A DNA stretch of 64,000 bases from an uncultured Nitrospira sp. (GTDB taxonomy: Bacteria; Nitrospirota; Nitrospiria; Nitrospirales; Nitrospiraceae), in assembly GCA_902500995.1 (NCBI GenBank), contig CABVSR010000007.1, forward strand, positions 1 through 64,000. The letters run 5' to 3'. Both the position numbers and the translations under genes were made by a program. The notes below the pieces were generated by a model. It had not been told where the DNA came from. It made no database searches and saw only the letters and a list, made by a program, of their open reading frames with translations. This document shows, in pieces, positions 8,017 to 16,258 of the stretch; the stretch's first letter is position 1, and every line of letters starts with the position of its first letter.

Positions 8017-9264
8017 ATGGCGAGGGTAGTCATCATCGGGGCGTCGATCGGTGGATTACCGGCGGCCTACGAAGCGCGGGATCTGTTGGCCAAGAAACAC
8101 AAGGTGACGGTGATTTCGAATGTTGAGTCATTTCACTTCGTGCCGTCGAATCCGTGGGTTGCGGTCGGATGGCGGAGCCGGAAGGACATCAGTTTTGCGT
8201 TGGGGCCGGTGTTGGAGAAAAAGGGGGTGGAGTACATCCATGCGACGGCGGACCGGATCGAGGCGGAACACAATCGCGTGATCACCTCCAAGGGCGAAGT
8301 GCCCTACGATTACTTGATCATTGCGACGGGGCCAAAGCTCAATTTCGGCGCGGTGCCGGGGCTGGGGCCGAGCGGCTATACCCAGTCCGTCTGCAATGTG
8401 GACCATGCCGAGCAGGCCTGGGGGACCTATCAGGCATTTTTGAAGGACCCTGGCCCCATCGTCGTGGGGGCGGCGCAGGGGGCCTCTTGTTTCGGCCCGG
8501 CTTATGAAATGGCGTTTATCCTGGATGCCGATCTTCGCAAGAAAAAGCTTCGCAAGAAGGTGCCGATCTATTTTGTCACGCCGGAACCCTATATTGGCCA
8601 CATGGGATTGGCGGGGGTAGGCGCGTCTCGCCGGCTGATGGAAGATGAGTTCGCCGAGCATGCGATGAAGCCGATTTGTAATACCGCGATCAAGGAAGTG
8701 CAGCCGGGGAAGATGCTGCTGGAGGGAGGGGAAGAGATTCCCTTCCGATACTCGATGATTATTCCGCCCTTCGCCGGGGTCGATGCGGTCGCGTCCACGC
8801 CGGGACTGTGTAATCCGAAGGGATTCGTGAATATCGATGCCTATCAGGCCAATCCCAAGTATAAAAATATCTATTCGGTCGGCGTCTGCGTGGCTATTCC
8901 TCCGGTGGAGCAGACACCCATTCCAACCGGCGCGCCCAAGACCGGGTACATGATCGAGTCGATGGTGTCGGCGGCCGTGCATAACATCAAGGCCGATATC
9001 GACGGCGACCCGAAACGTGAAACGGCGACGTGGAATGCGATCTGTCTCGCCGATATGGGGGATACCGGGGTGGCTTTCGTGGCGCTGCCGCAAATGGCCC
9101 CGCGCAATGTAACCTGGGCGAAAAAGGGCAAATGGGTGCATCTTGCCAAAATTGCGCTGGAGAAGTATTTCTTGCGCAAGATGAAAAAAGGCGTGAGCGA
9201 ACCGTACTACGAAAAGGTCGTGCTGCAGGCCATGGGGATCGCAAAGTTGGAAGGCCCGGCGTAG
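8017..9264 (+). CDS. sqr: Sulfide:quinone oxidoreductase
   Basis: Encodes 415 residues; GAAGGAGG (8003-8010) six bases before ATG 8017 fixes the start. A flavin-binding Rossmann motif opens the protein (VVIIGASIGGLPAA). All three redox cysteines expected of SQR can be placed: Cys126 (QSVCNV), Cys158 (GASCFG) and Cys343 (AICLADMGDTG), matching the three-cysteine pattern of characterised bacterial enzymes; sulfide-inert type II NADH dehydrogenases lack it. FAD enzymes of this family oxidise sulfide to polysulfide and reduce quinone at the membrane surface. The next gene is a TSUP exporter. Flavocytochrome c sulfide dehydrogenase is a less likely alternative, since no signal peptide or cytochrome partner is adjacent. 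Confidence 0.85.
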   Translation: MARVVIIGASIGGLPAAYEARDLLAKKHKVTVISNVESFHFVPSNPWVAVGWRSRKDISFALGPVLEKKGVEYIHATADRIEAEHNRVITSKGEVPYDYLIIATGPKLNFGAVPGLGPSGYTQSVCNVDHAEQAWGTYQAFLKDPGPIVVGAAQGASCFGPAYEMAFILDADLRKKKLRKKVPIYFVTPEPYIGHMGLAGVGASRRLMEDEFAEHAMKPICNTAIKEVQPGKMLLEGGEEIPFRYSMIIPPFAGVDAVASTPGLCNPKGFVNIDAYQANPKYKNIYSVGVCVAIPPVEQTPIPTGAPKTGYMIESMVSAAVHNIKADIDGDPKRETATWNAICLADMGDTGVAFVALPQMAPRNVTWAKKGKWVHLAKIALEKYFLRKMKKGVSEPYYEKVVLQAMGIAKLEGPA

Positions 9265-9313
9265 CGGGCAAGGGGACGAGGGATCGCGTGGGAGCGATCG
9301 GGCAGGAACCGGC

Positions 9314-10099
9314 ATGATCGATCAGGCGCTCCGTTCTCTGCTCGCGGGTGTGCCCATCGGTCTGCAACTCGGCGCGACCGGAACAGGCGGCGCCATCCTG
9401 GGCATGCCGTTGATGGTCTATATCGCCGGCATGTCCCTGCAGCAGGCGGCGGCGATGTCGTTGATCATCGTCGCCGCTTCATCGCTCGTCGGCGCCTGGG
9501 AGTATGGCCGTCGGGGCCTGGTCAAAACCAAGGCGGCGGCGGCGTTCAGTTGGACCGGTATGGTCGGATCGTGGGGCGGGGCGTTCGGCCACCGCTTAGT
9601 CCGCGAAGAAGTGCTGCTGGTGCTGTTTGGCTGCCTGTTGTTGGTGGTGCGAGCCATCATGGCCCGCCGGCAAGGTCAACCGGCTGAGCCGGACGACGAG
9701 GAATCCTGCGCGGTGCAATTCCCGCGCACCTGCTGGCTCAAGGTCGGCGCGATCGGTCTTGTCGTGGGAACGATCAACGGGATTTTCGGTGTAGGCGGCG
9801 GATTCATGGTGGTGCCTGCCTTGATTCTGATCCTCCGCTTCCCGGCACGCGCCGCAATCGGCACCTCGCTGACGATCATCTCGCTCATCTCCCTCGGCGG
9901 CGTCATCGGCCATCTGCAGTTCGGCGGCATCGACTGGAATCTACTGGCCTATGTGCTGCTCGGCAGCCTCACCGGTATGTTGCTGGGGGTCCGGGCCGGC
10001 TCGTGGGTGCCGTCGGCCGTGATGAGCAGGGTCACCTCCGCCATCACCATTTCCATCGGGATCGTCCTCATTGTGGTAAACGGGATCAAGCTCTGGTGA
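9314..10099 (+). CDS. TSUP/TauE-SafE family anion exporter
   Basis: Encodes 261 residues with about eight hydrophobic segments in two halves, each with a glycine-rich entry motif: LGATGTGGAILGMPLMVY (near 20-37) and GTINGIFGVGGGFMVVPAL (near 153-172). This two-half layout is characteristic of the TSUP family, whose members move sulfite, sulfoacetate, taurine-derived anions or sulfur compounds across the inner membrane. It follows the SQR gene by 49 bases on the same strand, so export of a sulfur anion is the likely job. ATG 9314 has no strong ribosome site. Substrate not determined by sequence. Confidence 0.85.
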   Translation: MIDQALRSLLAGVPIGLQLGATGTGGAILGMPLMVYIAGMSLQQAAAMSLIIVAASSLVGAWEYGRRGLVKTKAAAAFSWTGMVGSWGGAFGHRLVREEVLLVLFGCLLLVVRAIMARRQGQPAEPDDEESCAVQFPRTCWLKVGAIGLVVGTINGIFGVGGGFMVVPALILILRFPARAAIGTSLTIISLISLGGVIGHLQFGGIDWNLLAYVLLGSLTGMLLGVRAGSWVPSAVMSRVTSAITISIGIVLIVVNGIKLW

Positions 10100-10242
10100 C
10101 GGATGAGTAAACCTTGTTGACAGAAGGGGGGAGTTGTCGGACGCTGAACGGTACATCAGGGCTTGCGTGGGAGCGTTGTCGCTCATGCACGCTCGGGTAA
10201 TGACTGTCCTATTGCATACCCCTATGGCCGCCTAGCTCGACG

Positions 10243-11265
10243 ATGCATGATCGACAGTGGTTCCGTTCCATCGGTGTTCGTGTGGGATTGTTGATCGCGG
10301 CCGGGCAGCTGATGCTGGTGCCCGATCCGCCGGCGCAGGCCCAATGGTCGGCGATCGCCGAACAGAAGACCAGCTACACGACCGATGCCTTCCAGTTTTC
10401 CTCGGCTCGCCGGCTCCGTCTGACGGAAGATCCCTCTCAACCGACGGTGGTCTCGGCCGACAAACCGCAGGATGTGATCTGGGAGCCGGCCCTGGAGGTC
10501 CTGCACTCCACGCCCACCATGCAGGGCACGAACATTCTGTCGGTGAAGGCCCAGGGCGCCATCTACACCAACAATCCCGTGTTCAACCATGCGGACTTTC
10601 GCATTCAGGATCGCTTTTCGCTGAATCGGGACACCGCGGTCCTGCTGCGATATCGTTACGTGCCCAATCTGTTTCTGGGTCCGAACTTCGAGCGTCGCAC
10701 CGGGACGCGCTCCATTCAGGAAGAACGGGTCAGTTCCCACCATTGGCGGGCCGAAGTCGAACGGCGCTTGTCGGATCTGGTCACCGGCACGCTCATCACC
10801 CGCTTCGGACTCCGCCGCTACAACGACGCGTTTGAGGAACGTAATACGAATTTCTGGACCGTCGGCCCGCGCCTGGACTATCACGCGAACAAGTGGCTGA
10901 CGCTCACGCTGTCCTATCTGTACGAGCGAGGCTTGGCGGACGGCCACAAGGAACCGCAGTTTGCGGATGACGTCTCCTACTATCTTCACATGGTGTCGGC
11001 TGGGACGGAGTTTCGGTTGCATGACCGGTGGGATCTCGGTTTGACCTATATCCATCGTCGGAAAACGTTTACCAGCGGCATCGCCGGCGACACCCACGTC
11101 GATCGCTTCGACACGACGAATCAGGGCATCGCGGAACTGCGGTATCACGTCGCGCCTGCCGCGACGGCGATGCTGTCGTTCCAGTACGGTAAACGGACCT
11201 CGACGAACGTGCTCAGGGAGTTTCAGGACTCGATCGTCTCCATCGGCGTGCAGTACCGGTTCTGA
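10243..11265 (+). CDS. Outer-membrane beta-barrel protein
   Basis: Encodes 340 residues with an N-terminal signal (SIGVRVGLLIAAGQLMLV, cleavage near AQA-QW, residue 34). The mature protein consists of alternating strands (ILSVKAQGAIYT, AVLLRYRYVPNLFLG, HWRAEVERRLSDL, LTLTLSYLYERGLAD, WDLGLTYIHRR, ATAMLSFQYGKR) and ends VQYRF, with the C-terminal Phe of outer-membrane barrels. About 14 strands fit. No family name can be given. It precedes the RND efflux genes but is not a TolC-type channel, so a direct part in efflux is not implied. Confidence 0.7.
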   Translation: MHDRQWFRSIGVRVGLLIAAGQLMLVPDPPAQAQWSAIAEQKTSYTTDAFQFSSARRLRLTEDPSQPTVVSADKPQDVIWEPALEVLHSTPTMQGTNILSVKAQGAIYTNNPVFNHADFRIQDRFSLNRDTAVLLRYRYVPNLFLGPNFERRTGTRSIQEERVSSHHWRAEVERRLSDLVTGTLITRFGLRRYNDAFEERNTNFWTVGPRLDYHANKWLTLTLSYLYERGLADGHKEPQFADDVSYYLHMVSAGTEFRLHDRWDLGLTYIHRRKTFTSGIAGDTHVDRFDTTNQGIAELRYHVAPAATAMLSFQYGKRTSTNVLREFQDSIVSIGVQYRF

Positions 11266-11345
11266 TGCCGTCCAGGCTGTACTCTGTACACTGCTGAATC
11301 CTTTCGCCCCTCCGGCACTCATATGCAGTAAGAAAGGAGGCGAGG

Positions 11346-11534
11346 ATGAGGCTCAATGAGTGGCTCCGATTGATCGCTGGACTGTTCGTGCTGGGCGCGG
11401 TGGTGCTGGGTGCGACGGTTCATCCCTACTTTCATTACTTCGCGGCGTTTGTCGCCGTGAATCTCATCCAGTCGGCGGTCACCGGCTGGTGTCCCATGAT
11501 GACGCTGTTGCGGAGGCTGGGTGTTCAAGAATAA
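11346..11534 (+). CDS. DUF2892-type small membrane protein
   Basis: Encodes 62 residues: LNEWLRLIAGLFVLGAVVL, a short loop, a second hydrophobic segment and the ending GWCPMMTLLRRLGV. That pattern, two helices followed by a CP-containing segment, is the DUF2892 (YgaP transmembrane-like) family. AAAGGAGG lies at 11333-11340, six bases before the start. It overlaps the next gene by 14 bases, implying translational coupling with the efflux adaptor. Function unknown; a second member of the family is at 38311. Confidence 0.75.
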   Translation: MRLNEWLRLIAGLFVLGAVVLGATVHPYFHYFAAFVAVNLIQSAVTGWCPMMTLLRRLGVQE

Positions 11535-12609
11535 CGCGAGTCGTCTCAGAAGGTGGATCATCGCCCTGGGGCTGTCGTTCGTAGCGGCATGCGGGCCGTC
11601 GCAGGATCCGACCAAAACCGGAGACGAGCGCTCGGTAGCCGCACAGCAACAGCCACTTCAGGTTGCCATGATCGAAGTGAAGACGAGTCACGTCCCGGTC
11701 AGCGTCGAGGTCACCGGGCAGGTCGCGCCGGTGTATCAGGCGACGTTGGCCAGCCGGATCCAGGGGACCATCGACAACCTGCTGGTCCGCGAAGGCAGCT
11801 TGGTGCGGAAAGGGCAGACCTTGGTGGTCTTGGACAATCGAGACCTGCAGGCCGAATTGTCGAGGGTCACGGCGGAACTCGACAATGCACTCGCGCAACG
11901 CGACCGCATGGAAGATCTGTATCACAAGGATGCGGTGTCCAAGCAGGAACTGGAGAATGCCACACGCACGTTCCGGGTTGCCGAAGCCGGCCACAGGTCG
12001 GTGCTGGCGCAGTTGAGTTACACCATCGTGAAGGCGCCGTTCGACGGCGTGATCACGGAGAAAAAAGTGGAGCGTGGTGAATTGGCTTCGCCTGGGCAGC
12101 CGCTCCTGAAGATGGAAGATCCCGGGCAGCTTCGGCTGGAAGCGACGGTGGCGGAAAGCGATGTGCGGGTCGTCTCCATCGGCTCAGCGGTGCCTGTGGT
12201 GATCGATGCGCTCGGGACGAGTCCGCTCAAGGGCACCGTGTCGCAGATCCTCCCGGCCGGCGATCCGCAGACCCACACCTTCACGATCAAAGTGGATTTG
12301 CCTACAACGGCGGGACTGAAGTCCGGCATGTTCGGCCGGCTCCGGCTTGACAAGGGAGTGAGCACGACCTTGCTCCTGCCGAAATCCGCCTTGATCGAGC
12401 GGGGAGAACTCGCCAGCCTGTTCGTTGTGGGGAACGATCAGACGGCGCGGCTTCGATGGGTCCGGATCGGCCGCACGCTGGAGCAGGGCGTCGAAATTCT
12501 GTCCGGTGTCGACGCGGGTGAACGGGTGATCGCCGACGGCAGCACAGGCCGTGACGGGGCCCTCGTGCAGGACATGACCGCCGTGGCGCTGCCACCGCAA
12601 GGATTGTGA
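11521..12609 (+). CDS. RND efflux periplasmic adaptor lipoprotein (HlyD/MFP)
   Basis: Encodes 362 residues from GTG 11521. The N terminus is a lipoprotein signal with lipobox FVAAC (Cys24). Then come a beta-barrel/lipoyl half (VSVEVTGQVAPVYQATLASRIQGTI, EGSLVRKGQTLVVLD), a short coiled-coil hairpin (about 100-140), the second lipoyl half (SYTIVKAPFDGVITEK) and a C-terminal barrel domain. This is the membrane fusion protein linking an RND pump to an outer-membrane channel. The pump gene follows after 94 bases; no TolC-like gene is adjacent, so the channel must come from elsewhere. Substrate class cannot be told. Confidence 0.9.
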   Translation: MFKNNASRLRRWIIALGLSFVAACGPSQDPTKTGDERSVAAQQQPLQVAMIEVKTSHVPVSVEVTGQVAPVYQATLASRIQGTIDNLLVREGSLVRKGQTLVVLDNRDLQAELSRVTAELDNALAQRDRMEDLYHKDAVSKQELENATRTFRVAEAGHRSVLAQLSYTIVKAPFDGVITEKKVERGELASPGQPLLKMEDPGQLRLEATVAESDVRVVSIGSAVPVVIDALGTSPLKGTVSQILPAGDPQTHTFTIKVDLPTTAGLKSGMFGRLRLDKGVSTTLLLPKSALIERGELASLFVVGNDQTARLRWVRIGRTLEQGVEILSGVDAGERVIADGSTGRDGALVQDMTAVALPPQGL

Positions 12610-12703
12610 GTGGCTGAAAGAGCCGATAGCAGATGGCTGATGGCAGGAGCAAGAACAGGCTGATCCTAAAATAACGTGATATCCCATTCGTACCTCTAGC
12701 CAT

Positions 12704-15700
12704 ATGCAATCAGCTCCCCTAGGCTCCCCGGCTTCTCTCGGCTTCAGCGGCCGCCTCGCCGCGCTGTTTGTCGGCAGCAAACTCACCCCCTTGATCATCG
12801 TCGCCAGCCTCCTGCTGGGACTGTTCGCGATCCTGGTGACCCCGCGCGAAGAGGAACCGCAGATCGTGGTGCCCATGGCCGACGTGTGGCTGCCGTTTCC
12901 GGGCGCCTCCGCGAAGGTGGTCGAAGAACAAGTCACCAAACCCATCGAACGCAAACTCTCTGAAATCAAATCCGTCGAGTACCTCTATTCGATTTCGCGC
13001 CCCGGCGGGGCGCTGATCATCGTGCGGTTTTATGTCGGGCAGCCGATGGAGCAAAGCCTGGTCGATCTCTACGATAAATTGATGTCGAACCAGGATCTCT
13101 TGCCGCCCGGCGCGGCGCCGTTTCAAGTCAAGCCGCGCGATGTGAACGAGGTGCCGATCGTCACGCTGACGCTGTCGAGTGCACGGTATTCTGATTTCCA
13201 ACTGCGGCAGTTGGCGGATCACGTGCTGGAGGACGCGAAGAAGGTCCCCGGCACGGCGAGCGGGTTCGTGGTGGGCGGCCGGGCTCGTGAACTGCGCGTG
13301 CAGATTGATCCCACGCGGTTGAAGGCCTACGGCCTGACGCCGTTGCGGGTGGCCGAGGTGATCCAAGGCGAAAATCTGGCTCTCCCGACAGGGCGATTCG
13401 AAAGCCGGAATGAGAGTTTTCTGGTGGAGACGGGACGCTTCATCCGTTCGAAGGACGATCTTGATGGCGTGGTGGTCGGCGTCAACGAACAACGGCCTGT
13501 CTATCTTCGCCAGGTGGCGGACGTGATCGATGGCCCGGCCGAAGCAACCAGTTATGTCTGGCATGGGGAACGCGCGCGTCGCTCGTCGCTCGTGAAAGGT
13601 GACACGAAGGAGCAGGCACGAGAGACGGTCCGCGAGGACCGCGTCACGGAGGAAGCTCCGGCCGTCACCGTGGCGATCGCCAAACAGGCCGGCACCAATG
13701 CGGTGGCGGTGGCCGAGGGCGTCATTCGGAAGGTCGATGAGATGAAAGGGCGGCTGATACCGGCCGACGTGCGCGTGACCGTTACGCGGGACTATGGAGA
13801 AACCGCGGATGAAAAAGCGAATGAGTTGCTCTGGCATCTCCTCATTGCCGTGATCGCGGTCGTCGTGTTTCTGGGGCTGACCCTGGGATTTCGTCCTGCG
13901 TTCGTCGTCTCGATCGCGATCCCGCTGACGCTGGCGCTGACCCTCTGCATTTCGATGCTGATCGGCTACAGCATCAACCGCGTCACCCTGTTCGCATTGA
14001 TCTTTTCCATCGGCATTCTGGTGGACGATGCCATTGTCGTTGTGGAGAACACCTATCGGCATCTGACGCTCCGGCTCCTCCCGCATCGCGAGGCCTCGCT
14101 CGTCGCCGTCGATGAAGTCGGTAATCCGACGATTCTGGCCACGTTGACGGTCATTGCCGCGCTCTTGCCCATGGCCTTCGTGTCGGGACTGATGGGGCCC
14201 TACATGCGGCCCATTCCGGTCAATGCGTCGATCGCCATGTTCGTCTCGCTGTTTGTCGCGTTCATCGTCATCCCCTGGTTCTGCCAGACCTGTTATCGGC
14301 CCGGGGTGCAGATGGCGGGCGCCGACCATGAATCGTTCGAGAGCCGCAGCAGTCGCCTCTATCGGCGGGCGCTTGGGCCGGTTTTGTCTCATCCGGTCAT
14401 CGCCTATCTGGTGCTGGCGGTCATTGCGCTCTTGCTGGCCGGTTCGCTGCTGCTCTTTTGGACACGTGGGGTGGTGGTCAAAATGCTGCCCTTCGACAAT
14501 AAAAGCGAACTGCAGCTCGTCATCGACATGCCGGAAGGTACGACGCTGGAGGGCACGGCGCGAGCCACCAAGGCCCTCACTGAGTACGTCCGCGCGATTC
14601 CCGAACTGCGGGACTATCAGGCCTACGTCGGGACGGCTTCGCCGTTCAACTTCAACGGATTGGTGCGGCACTATTATCTGCGCGATCAGCCGCATGAGGC
14701 CGACATACAAATCAACCTCGTCGCGAAGGATCGGCGGCAGGCGCAGAGCCACGACATTGCGCAACGGATTCGACCGGCCGTGCAGGAGATCGGGCGGAGC
14801 TACGGCGCGAACGTAAAGGTGGTGGAAGTGCCGCCGGGCCCTCCGGTGCAATCGGTGCTGGTCGCCGAGATCTACGGACCCGACTATGACCGGCAAATCG
14901 AGATTGCCAAAGACGTTCGCCGGATGTTTGAGACCACGCCCGGTGTGGTCGATGTCGATGATTATCTGGAAGCCGACCAGGTCAAGTACGTCTTCACGGT
15001 CGATCGCGCCAAGGCGGCCTTGGCGGGCATTCCGTCGGAGGAAATCGTCAGGACGCTGCGCCTCGCCCTGGAAGGAACGGATGCGGGGCTGGTGCACATT
15101 CCTCAGGAAAAGCAGCCGGTGCAGGTGAAGCTGCGCCTTCCGCTCATCGAACGGACCGGGCTCGAACATCTGGGAGAGCTCGCCTTGCGGACGGCCGGCG
15201 GGCACATGGTGCCCCTCTCCGAACTTGCGCGGGTGGAACAGACGGTCAGAGAGAAGGCGATCTATCACAAAAATCAGAAGCCGGTCGTGTATGTCATCGC
15301 CGATGTGGGCGGAACAGGCCCCGACCAGGGAGAAAGCCCTGTCTATGGCGTGATGGGCATCGGGAAGAAATTGGAGCAGTATGTGTTGCCGGAAGGATAC
15401 CGGTTAGAACAACAGTATGCCGTGCAGCCCTGGTCCGAACAGCGGTTCGCGATGAAGTGGGACGGGGAGTGGCAGATCACCTATGAAACGTTCCGCGACA
15501 TGGGCATCGCGTTTGCCGCGGCGCTCTTGCTGATCTATCTGCTGATCGTCGCGCAGTTCCAGTCGTTTCTGACGCCGGTTGTCATTATGGCGCCCATTCC
15601 TTTGACGCTGATCGGGATTCTTCCCGGCCATTGGCTGACGGGGTCCTATTTCACGGCCACGTCGATGATCGGATTTATCGCCCTGGCGGGCATCATCGTG

Positions 15701-16030
15701 CGCAATTCCATTCTGCTGGTCGATTTCATTCAGCATCAGGAACGCGAAGGCATTGCGCTGGAGGAGGCGGTCATTCGCGCGGGAGCTATCCGGACCCGTC
15801 CTATTCTGTTGACGGCCGCGGCCTTGATGGTCGGGGCCTTTGTCATCATCCTCGACCCGATCTTCCAGGGCTTGGCGGTATCGTTGCTGTTCGGCGTGGG
15901 CGCTTCGACTCTGCTGACGCTCATCGTGATCCCGCTGTTGTACTACCACCTCATCGGCGCGCGACCCGGCCGTCTACCGGTGGGCGATCAAGGCCCCTGC
16001 CCCCAGACCGTTCCCCTTCCATCTAAGTAG
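12704..16030 (+). CDS. RND efflux pump, AcrB-like inner-membrane transporter
   Basis: Encodes 1108 residues, slightly longer than usual, with the twelve-helix, two-docking-loop RND layout. Landmarks: TPREEEPQI near residue 50 and the TM4 motif GILVDDAIVVVENTYRHL near 435 with the proton-relay Asp pair; the C-terminal half repeats the fold (GIIVRNSILLVDFIQHQEREG, near 1000). The Asp-Asp relay and overall sequence favour the AcrB/HAE1-type or the related subgroup often paired with a lipoprotein adaptor, rather than a heavy-metal CzcA pump. A charged insertion near residues 290-320 (KGDTKEQARETVREDRVTEE) is unusual. ATG 12704 has no clear Shine-Dalgarno. Confidence 0.92.
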   Translation: MQSAPLGSPASLGFSGRLAALFVGSKLTPLIIVASLLLGLFAILVTPREEEPQIVVPMADVWLPFPGASAKVVEEQVTKPIERKLSEIKSVEYLYSISRPGGALIIVRFYVGQPMEQSLVDLYDKLMSNQDLLPPGAAPFQVKPRDVNEVPIVTLTLSSARYSDFQLRQLADHVLEDAKKVPGTASGFVVGGRARELRVQIDPTRLKAYGLTPLRVAEVIQGENLALPTGRFESRNESFLVETGRFIRSKDDLDGVVVGVNEQRPVYLRQVADVIDGPAEATSYVWHGERARRSSLVKGDTKEQARETVREDRVTEEAPAVTVAIAKQAGTNAVAVAEGVIRKVDEMKGRLIPADVRVTVTRDYGETADEKANELLWHLLIAVIAVVVFLGLTLGFRPAFVVSIAIPLTLALTLCISMLIGYSINRVTLFALIFSIGILVDDAIVVVENTYRHLTLRLLPHREASLVAVDEVGNPTILATLTVIAALLPMAFVSGLMGPYMRPIPVNASIAMFVSLFVAFIVIPWFCQTCYRPGVQMAGADHESFESRSSRLYRRALGPVLSHPVIAYLVLAVIALLLAGSLLLFWTRGVVVKMLPFDNKSELQLVIDMPEGTTLEGTARATKALTEYVRAIPELRDYQAYVGTASPFNFNGLVRHYYLRDQPHEADIQINLVAKDRRQAQSHDIAQRIRPAVQEIGRSYGANVKVVEVPPGPPVQSVLVAEIYGPDYDRQIEIAKDVRRMFETTPGVVDVDDYLEADQVKYVFTVDRAKAALAGIPSEEIVRTLRLALEGTDAGLVHIPQEKQPVQVKLRLPLIERTGLEHLGELALRTAGGHMVPLSELARVEQTVREKAIYHKNQKPVVYVIADVGGTGPDQGESPVYGVMGIGKKLEQYVLPEGYRLEQQYAVQPWSEQRFAMKWDGEWQITYETFRDMGIAFAAALLLIYLLIVAQFQSFLTPVVIMAPIPLTLIGILPGHWLTGSYFTATSMIGFIALAGIIVRNSILLVDFIQHQEREGIALEEAVIRAGAIRTRPILLTAAALMVGAFVIILDPIFQGLAVSLLFGVGASTLLTLIVIPLLYYHLIGARPGRLPVGDQGPCPQTVPLPSK

Positions 16031-16073
16031 TTCATCCTCGAGACTTGCGTGCAGCCCAGGCGCGGTCAGCGCC

Positions 16074-16095
16074 AAACTAGGGAAACCCCTAGTTT
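16074..16095. promoter_or_regulatory. Near-perfect palindrome upstream of the hybrid kinase
   Basis: AAACTAGGG (16074-16082) and CCCTAGTTT (16087-16095) form a 9-bp inverted repeat with a 4-base spacer. It lies 44 bases after the pump gene and 163 bases before the kinase start. No T-run follows, so an operator for a dimeric regulator is more likely than a terminator; it could serve the kinase promoter. Confidence 0.45.
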
Positions 16096-16258
16096 CGAAA
16101 TTGCGGGCCAAGCGGACACTTTACAACCGCGTGGGAGGGGCGTTTAATGCGGTTTCTGTATCGACTTGCGCCACGATTCTGCTTGCGCGGCGCCCCGGCC
16201 AATCGTCTCTCGTAAGCGGGGCCCTTCCCAAGCGTTCGTCATAAGAAAGGACATGACG

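Noticed and set aside
12719-15268. 849-codon open frame antisense to the RND pump
   Set aside because: High G+C coding produces long antisense frames; it is rich in Arg/His/Gln, has no domain, and lies wholly under a well-supported pump gene.
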